In this document: piece after piece, positions 1-4,381 of the stretch
Position numbering within the stretch: position 1 is the stretch's first letter
Layout of the letters: each line of letters starts with the position of its first letter
Source: Terriglobia bacterium
Lineage (GTDB): Bacteria > Acidobacteriota > Terriglobia > UBA7540
NCBI GenBank assembly: GCA_022866195.1
Contig: JALHUF010000420.1
Coordinates: forward strand, 1-6,716
Direction: 5' to 3'
DNA length: 6,716 nucleotides
Notes under the pieces: generated by a model
Databases searched by the model: none
Told to the model about the DNA's origin: nothing
What the model saw: the letters and a program-made list of their open reading frames with translations, nothing else
Program-made: the position numbers and the translations under genes

Positions 1-211
1 GCAGATAGCGCCCGAAAAGCGCGGCATTGTCGGAAGTGCCGCGGGCCACGAGCACGATGAGGCGGAAATCTTTCTGGCGCGCGAATTCCTTGAACGACTG
101 CGCGTGCTCGCGCTCGGCCTTGAACGTCCGCCGCAAGGTCCGCGGCTGGTCGAAGATTTCTTCCATCATCAAGGACATGGAATCCCCCGAGAAGCCCGAA
201 GCCGCCATCAT
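1..211 (-). CDS. SIS-domain sugar isomerase/aminotransferase-like protein, N-terminal part (cut by window edge)
   Basis: About 70 N-terminal residues are visible. After a short leader comes a helix with the pattern MMEEIFDQPRTLRRTF, then a strand and turn reading LIVLVARGTSDNAALFGRYL. The first resembles the start of GlmS/AgaS-like proteins (a met-rich 'M-x-EI-x-x-QP' helix). The second is the opening of a SIS domain, where a hydrophobic strand leads into the phosphosugar-binding G-T-S loop. The family isomerises or deaminates amino-sugar phosphates such as glucosamine-6-phosphate in the cytoplasm. The start is uncertain. Tandem ATGs lie at 211 and 208 with little Shine-Dalgarno support, while the ATG at 178 follows a GGGGGA about 4 bases upstream and would give the N-terminus usual for the family. 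A sugar kinase on the same strand about 3 kb away fits an amino-sugar role. Family assignment is fairly firm; the exact substrate cannot be told from this fragment. Confidence 0.72.
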   Translation of the reverse strand, partial: MMAASGFSGDSMSLMMEEIFDQPRTLRRTFKAEREHAQSFKEFARQKDFRLIVLVARGTSDNAALFGRYL

Positions 212-225
212 AAACAAGGATGGTT

Positions 226-243
226 CCCCCCGCAAGCGGGGGG
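226..243 (-). other. GC-rich hairpin upstream of the SIS gene
   Basis: CCCCCCGC and GCGGGGGG form a perfect inverted repeat around AA, realistically a 7-bp stem with a CAAG-type tetraloop. It lies 15-32 bases upstream of the ATG at 211, in the leader of the SIS gene if transcription starts further upstream. No U-tract follows on either strand, so it is not a typical terminator. Its G-run could mimic or mask a ribosome binding site. Function is unknown. Confidence 0.35.
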
Positions 244-315
244 CCGATTCTGCGTCCACCAGCGGCAGCCGGGTTCCGTGCTCAAGAGGCGGGGCAACCG
301 CGCGGTAGGCGACGG

Positions 316-344
316 TTGACTTGCCGCCGGGAAGGCATTAGGCT
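316..344 (+). promoter_or_regulatory. Possible promoter for the YajG-like gene (weak)
   Basis: TTGACT at 316-321 matches five of six bases of a sigma-70 -35 box. About 15-17 bases later only poor -10 candidates are present (around 336-344, CATTAGG). The placement, 30-60 bases before the ATG at 376, is sensible, but the -10 is unconvincing. The rest of the gap from 212 to 375 holds only the hairpin at 226-243. Confidence 0.25.
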
Positions 345-375
345 GGGGCCATCCTACGGCCGAGGTAGATTAACT

Positions 376-1008
376 ATGGCGCGTTCTCGCTTCTTCATCC
401 TGATGGTGGGACTTGGGATGCTCCTCTTTCTGAACCCCCTTATCCTTCAGGGTAAGACCGAACCCAAGCAGACTCCAGAGAACACCATCAGCCTCAAGTT
501 GCCGGAGCCAGTCAAACCCCAGACTTTTCCCCGTCCTCTCAAGTTCTTGGTGGTGAACGTGATCGACCGCACGGGCGACCCACGCCCCATGCTGGTTAGC
601 GAAGGACGGGGTGGCATTTTCTTTGACCGCGACCGCACGGTCGTGGTTCGGCAGGCTCTGGAGGATTCGCTGCGGGCCCCCGGGATGCTGGCTCCCGACG
701 AAGCTTCCGCCGACTTCCTGCTCACTGTTTATCTGTTCCAGTTCGGCTTGGCGGAGGGCTCAGGCTTTGAGATCTTTACCAAGCTGGACATGAACGTGGT
801 GGTGAAATCACGCGCCACGGGTAAGTCTCAGGAAGTGCCCGCGCTCGGGACTTCCATCGAGCAGGCGGCGCTCAGGAAAAAGAACATTCTGAAAAGGGCG
901 CAGGCCAGTCTGGAAGAGTGCCTCACCACCGCCCTGCGCAATTTCCTGCGCGGCGTCAAGCTGCGTGAGGCAATTGAAAGTCTCAGCGCCTCCGTGCCGC
1001 AGAGTTGA
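376..1008 (+). CDS. Small exported protein, YajG-like
   Basis: The product has 210 residues. The ATG at 376 is chosen because GAGGT sits 9 bases upstream and a hydrophobic export segment follows at once (residues 6-25); the reading frame is open further upstream, but that part looks non-coding. There is no cysteine after the hydrophobic stretch, so this is not a lipoprotein; it is either cleaved or anchored by the N-terminal helix. Residues 27-55 are a proline-rich linker. The rest resembles the YajG lipoprotein layout: a V-x-D-R-T strand (62-66), R-D-R-T-V-V-V-R-Q-A-L helix (85-95), a strand ADFLLTVYLFQF (112-123), a strand KLDMNVVVKSRATGK (136-150), then a long C-terminal helix (about 163-205). 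YajG has no well-defined function. The gene stands alone and converges on the DUF4410-like gene. Family link is by pattern only; DUF4410 is an alternative. Confidence 0.7.
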   Translation: MARSRFFILMVGLGMLLFLNPLILQGKTEPKQTPENTISLKLPEPVKPQTFPRPLKFLVVNVIDRTGDPRPMLVSEGRGGIFFDRDRTVVVRQALEDSLRAPGMLAPDEASADFLLTVYLFQFGLAEGSGFEIFTKLDMNVVVKSRATGKSQEVPALGTSIEQAALRKKNILKRAQASLEECLTTALRNFLRGVKLREAIESLSASVPQS

Positions 1009-1038
1009 GCCGAGTGGGAAGGTCGGGAAGGAAGCTGA

Positions 1039-1067
1039 GCCAAGCCGGCAAGGACCGCCGGCTTGGC
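1039..1067. terminator. Bidirectional terminator-like hairpin between convergent genes
   Basis: GCCAAGCCGGC (1039-1049) and GCCGGCTTGGC (1057-1067) are exact reverse complements, giving an 11-bp stem with a 7-base loop. It sits in the 74-base gap between the stop codons of two convergent genes (1008 and 1083), 30 bases past one and 16 past the other. Neither side carries a true U-tract; the minus-strand side has only a pyrimidine stretch (TTCCTTCC). Position and stem strength argue for a shared transcription stop or 3'-end stabiliser. Confidence 0.6.
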
Positions 1068-1082
1068 CTCACGGAAAACTCC

Positions 1083-1577
1083 TCACTTCAAGCCTCTCTT
1101 GATCTCGCCCGCGATCTTCTTGGCCACAGACTTGGCGAGCACCGCGGGCTTCCACTGCGCGGGCGACCGCACCTTCAACTCCTCGTCTAAGACAGTCTGG
1201 TTGTCGCTCCGCCGGTGAACCGTCAGCTTGATGCGGAGACTCCTCCTCCCGACGCCGAAACCAATAATCACCGCTTTCGCCACGCTCCCCTTCCCATATT
1301 CCAGGATGCTACCGTCCAAGATGAACGATTGCGGAGCGTCTGCCGGATCGACCACTTCGTTTTCGCCGGTCATTTCTTTGAACAAACCTGACTTCTCCAA
1401 CTCCTCCCGCACGGCGGCGTAGAGGAAGTCAGGAAACTCGGGAGGAATTTCCACCCCTTCGACGCGCGAGAAGTGTCGCACTTCCATGGACTTGAACTTA
1501 GCCTCACCCTTCTTGGCCCAGGCGGGCATAACCGACAGCAATCCCACCAAAGCGATAGCCACAAGCTTCGGCCTCAT
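1083..1577 (-). CDS. Small secreted DUF4410-like protein
   Basis: The product has 164 residues. The start at 1577 is set by a very strong ribosome binding site (AGGAGGAAA, about 5 bases before the ATG). Residues 1-21 are a Sec signal peptide: basic MRPK, hydrophobic core, and an A-W-A cleavage site before KKGE. The mature part has the strand and helix order of the DUF4410 family: a first strand SMEVRHFSRVEG (30-41), a helix FLYAAVREELEKSGLF (51-66), a strand SFILDGSILEYGKGS (84-98), a glycine-rich GFGVGRR turn (106-112), a strand SLRIKLTVHRRSDNQTVLDEEL (113-134), and a C-terminal amphipathic helix. DUF4410 proteins have no settled role and are common in envelope contexts of Acidobacteriota and Deltaproteobacteria. 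It is transcribed away from the M48 protease gene from a shared divergent region. Export is clear; the family name is likely. Confidence 0.75.
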   Translation of the reverse strand: MRPKLVAIALVGLLSVMPAWAKKGEAKFKSMEVRHFSRVEGVEIPPEFPDFLYAAVREELEKSGLFKEMTGENEVVDPADAPQSFILDGSILEYGKGSVAKAVIIGFGVGRRSLRIKLTVHRRSDNQTVLDEELKVRSPAQWKPAVLAKSVAKKIAGEIKRGLK

Positions 1578-1637
1578 AGCCTTTCCTCCTCTCATGAGCT
1601 GTCCGATCCTAACAGTCTCTGACCTCGACGGAGCGAG

Positions 1638-1666
1638 ATTATAGAGGCAGGCGAGAACCACCACAA
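1638..1666 (-). promoter_or_regulatory. Sigma-70 promoter for the DUF4410-like gene
   Basis: On the minus strand a perfect TATAAT (1643-1638) lies 17 bases downstream of TTGTGG (1666-1661), which matches the first three bases of the -35 consensus. Transcription would start near 1631, giving a leader of about 54 bases that contains the strong ribosome binding site. Spacing and -10 are both canonical. Confidence 0.6.
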
Positions 1667-1676
1667 GGGCAATTTG

Positions 1677-1685
1677 TGATAGAAT
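1677..1685 (+). promoter_or_regulatory. Extended -10 promoter for the M48 protease gene
   Basis: TGATAGAAT gives a TG-n motif joined to TAGAAT, five of six bases of the -10 consensus. No good -35 is seen 17 bases upstream, as expected for an extended -10 promoter. The start site would be near 1692, leaving a leader of about 78 bases before the ATG at 1770. It lies back to back with the minus-strand promoter, whose -35 begins only about 10 bases away. Confidence 0.5.
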
Positions 1686-1769
1686 CCGCACCAAAGGCGT
1701 GCCCTGTAAGTCCGATCGATGGATCGCTTTTGCGCAGCTTTTTCCTCCGGGGCGCCGAGGAGGGACACC

Positions 1770-2612
1770 ATGCTGGGAAAGACCACTAAGGCAGTTATGA
1801 CGCTCGCCCTTCTGGCGGCGGCCTTCGTTCCCTGCTTTGCCGCGCCGCGGGTGAAGCTCCGCGGGTACATCACGGCGAAGACACCCGAGGCGGATCTCAA
1901 GATATTGCAGGACGTCGTTCAGCTCCGCCCCGACACGCGCCTGGAGGTGCAAGACGCTCCGTCAGGAAGACAACTGACGCTTCAGGACCTGACCCCGGGG
2001 ACCCTAATCGAAGTCGAGGGCACCTGGAAGGGGAAGCACCAGTTTGCGGCCGAGAAAATCAAATGCGACTGGGACCAGTTTGACAAACAGATCAATGAGA
2101 GCGCGTTCCTGGAAGAGGTCCCCAAGGGCCAGGGGACAGGCGCGGGCACGGCACTCCAAATGCGCGTCGACGGGGAAGTGGTGGTGCTGGACGATAACAC
2201 CAAGGCCGCGGACTCCCAGGGCGGCCAGTCCGCTGTTCGGGTGACGGGTGGCCAGTGGCAGGTCGGCGAAGAGCTGGCGGGACGCCTGGTCCGCTATCGG
2301 GGTGTGCGGCGCCCCGACGGCACGATTGCCGCCACGGAGCTGGAGCTCGGATCGGCTCCCCCGTCCGACGCCTACGAGATTGCCCAGGGCATAAAGCTGG
2401 CCCGCACAAAGGACTCCCAGACCAGCATTGACATCCTGGAGTTCCAGAAGAAAAAGGACGTGATTGGGAGGTTAAAGCTTTTCCCCGTGCCGGAAGTGCA
2501 AGATTACGTCTCGGCGCTGGGGGAGAAGTTGGTGCCTGCCGAAGTTCACGAGCGACTTTTCCAGCCAGGGTGTGGAATTCCGCTTTTACGTTATCGAGAA
2601 TGGAGAGATTAA
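1770..2612 (+). CDS. N-terminal fragment of the M48 protease gene: signal peptide and two DUF5666-like repeats
   Basis: If read without correction, this frame gives 280 residues, the last 20-25 of which are out-of-frame sequence. Residues 1-24 are a signal peptide (MLGKTTKAVM, hydrophobic core, cleavage after C-F-A). Two similar beta-rich units follow: residues 28-100 with the core LTPGTLIEVEGTWKG, and residues 128-196 with AGRLVRYRGVRRPDGTIAATELEL. Both match the DUF5666/OB-like pattern 'L-x-x-G-x-x-V-x-V-x-G...G-x-x-x-A-x-x-I/L'. After them, residues 200-256 enter the helix that precedes the peptidase core (FPVPEVQDYVSALGEKLVP). Alone it would be exported but have no catalytic site. Confidence 0.6.
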   Translation: MLGKTTKAVMTLALLAAAFVPCFAAPRVKLRGYITAKTPEADLKILQDVVQLRPDTRLEVQDAPSGRQLTLQDLTPGTLIEVEGTWKGKHQFAAEKIKCDWDQFDKQINESAFLEEVPKGQGTGAGTALQMRVDGEVVVLDDNTKAADSQGGQSAVRVTGGQWQVGEELAGRLVRYRGVRRPDGTIAATELELGSAPPSDAYEIAQGIKLARTKDSQTSIDILEFQKKKDVIGRLKLFPVPEVQDYVSALGEKLVPAEVHERLFQPGCGIPLLRYREWRD

Positions 2613-3156
2613 TGCCAGCGCTCTGCCCGACGGGGCAATCTTGGTGAACACGGGCCTGCTGGGCGCGCTCGACAACGAAGCGCAGCTCGCCTTCGTGCTT
2701 AGCCATGAGATCGCCCACATCACCCAGGCCCATAGTTGGCGCCAAGTCCATGACACCCGCACCAAGCGCGTGCTGCTGGTTATTGCTGCCGCAGTGGCCA
2801 GTGCCTATATCGATGATCTGGCCTATTTCCTGAGAGACCTGGGCTTACTCTGGATATGGAACGGGTATAGCCGTCGCCTGGAGAACCAGGCTGACCGGAT
2901 CGCAATGCAGAGCCTGATCGAGCATGGGTACGACCCGCGCCAGGCCGCCCGGCTTTCTGAAATCCTCATTGAGCGGCACGGAGGCCGCTCCACGAGCGCG
3001 GTTTGGTCCAGCCACGAGTCGAACGTTCTGCGCGGAAGCTTCCTGACGGTCCAAGTCCAGCGGCAATACCCCCAGGGGGACTTCTCGGATAAGACGACCG
3101 ACACGGAAGCGTTCCGTGCTATGCGCCAAGCGATGGGGCCCGTGAAAAGCATGTGA
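2572..3156 (+). CDS. C-terminal fragment of the M48 protease gene: zinc peptidase core
   Basis: This frame holds the catalytic domain. The earliest usable codon is a GTG at 2572 with no convincing ribosome binding site, and the reading frame is open upstream, so it is best seen as the second part of the preceding gene and not as a gene of its own. Visible features: INASALPDGAILVNTGLL, the usual M48 strand-turn before the active site (PDG where PGG is usual); HEIAH with catalytic glutamate; a hydrophobic stretch VLLVIAAAVASAYI that in relatives packs on the membrane or active site; the third zinc ligand in ENQAD; then a GYDPRQAARL helix typical of BepA/YfgC-type members; and a C-terminal S-x-H-E/x-x-x-R segment near 3010-3035. 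The terminal M stands before TGA. Without the signal peptide it would remain in the cytoplasm. Confidence 0.6.
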   Translation: MEFRFYVIENGEINASALPDGAILVNTGLLGALDNEAQLAFVLSHEIAHITQAHSWRQVHDTRTKRVLLVIAAAVASAYIDDLAYFLRDLGLLWIWNGYSRRLENQADRIAMQSLIEHGYDPRQAARLSEILIERHGGRSTSAVWSSHESNVLRGSFLTVQVQRQYPQGDFSDKTTDTEAFRAMRQAMGPVKSM

Positions 3157-3348
3157 GCCGACACCGGTGGGCCCAGCTCGTCCGCACTGCATTTCCCGAA
3201 ACTGAACTTGAATCGCCGCTGCTCCGGTTGCCGCGCAGCGGAGCTCCGTCAGCCTGGCGACACGCTGGAACAGGCAGCCGTCGCGTCCCTCACATCTCAG
3301 CCCCCACAGACTCTGGACGTGTACGCGGTGGCTTAGCGAGGCCGGGCG
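3157..3348. other. Convergent intergenic gap with a weak hairpin
   Basis: This 192-base stretch separates the ends of the M48 gene and the sugar kinase gene. Short open frames here lack ribosome binding sites and coding character. One 7-bp stem (CCGCTGC at 3216-3222 with GCAGCGG at 3235-3241, 12-base loop) might act as a 3'-end structure, but no U-tract follows. I see nothing else. Confidence 0.35.
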
Positions 3349-4302
3349 CTACGTTTTGCCGGGAACGGTGAGGTCGCGGGCCAGCGCCAAGGCGCCTTCG
3401 ACCGGAGGGTGGCGCAGGAGCAGGACGCGCGCGGCCGGAGCGTGGCGGCGCAAGTGGCGCGCGAAGCTGCGGCGAATCCGCGTGCTGGCGTGGAAGACCC
3501 CTCCGGCGCACACGACAGGAACCACGCGCCGCAGCCACCCCAGGCGCTTCAGGAGAGCGACAGCTAAATCTGCCAGATCGCGTCCCGCTTCTTCGCACAA
3601 CCGCTGGGCTACGGAATCTCGCCGGCGCGCCGCTTCCAGCACCAGAGGGAAAAGCCCGGCGATCTCCTGCGGAGTGAGGGTCTTCAAAACTACCAGGGTG
3701 ATATCGGGAAGCTTGAGGGCCTGACGAACCTTCGCCGAGAGTTGGGTATACGGCCCCCGGCCATCATAATCACGCAGGGCGGCCACGATGGCCTTGTACC
3801 CGAGGTCATATCCCGAGCCCGCGTCGTCAAAGGGGACGCCCCAACCGCCCGAACGCAAAACCCGCCCGCGATCGTCGCGCCCGTAAGCGATGGAGCCCGT
3901 CCCGGAAACGACGATGACGCCTGGGGAGTCCCCGATGGCCGCGCGCAGGGCGATGGCTGCATCGGACGTTAGCAGGTGAAAACGCGCCGGCACCGCTCTT
4001 CGCAGCCAAGCGAACAGCCGGCGATAAACCGGCGGCCGGTCCACACCTGCCAGGCCCACACAGATAGCCTCCAAGGTCGGCACGGGCCGAGAGCCCGCGG
4101 GCCCCGTCACCACAGGCTTCAGGCGCGCTTGCCGCAGAGCGGCGCGGGCGGCGCGCAGAAGTTCCCGCTCCGAGGCGGCGAATCCCACTTTAAGGGGATT
4201 GGTGGGGCCGGTCACAGACCGAGCCAGAAGGCGTCCGCTCGCGTCCGCCAGCCATGCCGTGGTGCGCGTTCCCCCGCCGTCGATGCCCAAGAAGTAGGCC
4301 AT
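3349..4302 (-). CDS. BadF/BadG-type sugar kinase, probably N-acetylglucosamine kinase
   Basis: The product has 317 residues, normal for the family of ASKHA-fold kinases. It should phosphorylate an amino sugar (GlcNAc or similar) with ATP in the cytoplasm, feeding amino-sugar or peptidoglycan recycling. Visible motifs in order: phosphate-1 loop GIDGGGTRTT (6-15), VGLAGVDRP (82-90), LTSDAAIAL (111-119) with a conserved aspartate at 114, phosphate-2 loop VVSGTGSIAYGRD (131-143), GGWGVPFDDAGSGYDLG (152-168), the adenosine-binding CAGGVF (265-270), and PPVEGALALA (299-308). The sugar-loop sequence reads D-D-A-G-S-G where GDEGSG is usual. ATG 4302 is favoured because the family starts just before the G-I-D-G-G-G loop; a TTG at 4341 would add a tail encoded by a hairpin. 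The ribosome binding site is weak (GGGATGGG) and sits in that hairpin. The SIS gene on the same strand supports an amino-sugar role. 2-hydroxyglutaryl-CoA dehydratase activators share the fold but lack this layout. Confidence 0.85.
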   Translation of the reverse strand: MAYFLGIDGGGTRTTAWLADASGRLLARSVTGPTNPLKVGFAASERELLRAARAALRQARLKPVVTGPAGSRPVPTLEAICVGLAGVDRPPVYRRLFAWLRRAVPARFHLLTSDAAIALRAAIGDSPGVIVVSGTGSIAYGRDDRGRVLRSGGWGVPFDDAGSGYDLGYKAIVAALRDYDGRGPYTQLSAKVRQALKLPDITLVVLKTLTPQEIAGLFPLVLEAARRRDSVAQRLCEEAGRDLADLAVALLKRLGWLRRVVPVVCAGGVFHASTRIRRSFARHLRRHAPAARVLLLRHPPVEGALALARDLTVPGKT

Positions 4303-4311
4303 AGACTGAAA

Positions 4312-4339
4312 GGCCCATCCCGGCTCGCCGGGACGGGCC
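4312..4339 (-). terminator. Strong hairpin between the ATPase and kinase genes (terminator or leader structure)
   Basis: In the minus-strand transcript, GGCCCGUCCCGGC pairs with GCCGGGAUGGGCC through one G-U pair, giving a 12- to 13-bp stem closed by a CGAG-type loop. It begins 43 bases after the ATPase stop codon and ends 9 bases before the kinase ATG. The 3' side is followed by UUUCAGUCU, a short U-run. It could be the ATPase gene's intrinsic terminator. Because the only purine-rich ribosome-binding candidate of the kinase lies in its 3' arm, it may also limit translation of the kinase. On the plus strand the G-U pair becomes an A-C mismatch, so the structure favours the minus strand. Confidence 0.5.
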
Positions 4340-4381
4340 AAGCATACCCAAACCGCAGCTCAGGTCAAGGAATTTGCGGCG

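Larger units (their letters stand above)
1770..3156 (+). pseudogene. Exported M48 metalloprotease with N-terminal DUF5666-like repeats, frameshifted
   Basis: Two reading frames together make one protein. The first frame runs from the ATG at 1770 (GAGGAGGG ribosome binding site about 6 bases upstream) to a TAA at 2610-2612; the second is open before 2572 and ends at a TGA at 3154-3156. The join lies at about 2536-2560, where the first frame's D-Y-V-x-x-L-G-E-K-L-V-P must continue into the second frame's F-S-S-Q-G-V-E-F-R-F-Y-V, the normal sequence order of M48 proteases. Removing one base restores a 461-residue protein, so one base is in excess. Order: signal peptide (1-24), two OB-like repeats (about 28-100 and 128-196), linker helix, then the peptidase with HEIAH at 2704-2718 and the ENQAD third-ligand motif at 2881-2895. 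All catalytic residues are intact. M48 family members degrade misfolded envelope proteins. It may be a decaying gene, a sequencing error or, less likely, recoding. Confidence 0.75.

Noticed and set aside
1578..1952. Upstream extension of the DUF4410-like reading frame to 1952
   Set aside because: Would cross the perfect TATAAT and the start of the protease gene; the strong ribosome binding site and signal peptide fix the start at 1577.
2540..2575. Programmed +1 frameshifting at CTT TTC (prfB-like)
   Set aside because: No stop codon at the shift site, no upstream internal Shine-Dalgarno at the prfB distance, and the zero frame reads on for about 50 bases. A simple one-base indel explains it better.
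2092..2751. Minus-strand open frame of 219 codons across the frameshift area
   Set aside because: Pro/Arg-rich low-complexity translation, opposite the protease gene; no start signals.
4303..4341. TTG start at 4341 for the kinase
   Set aside because: The added 13 residues are encoded by the hairpin arms and lie before the usual family N-terminus.
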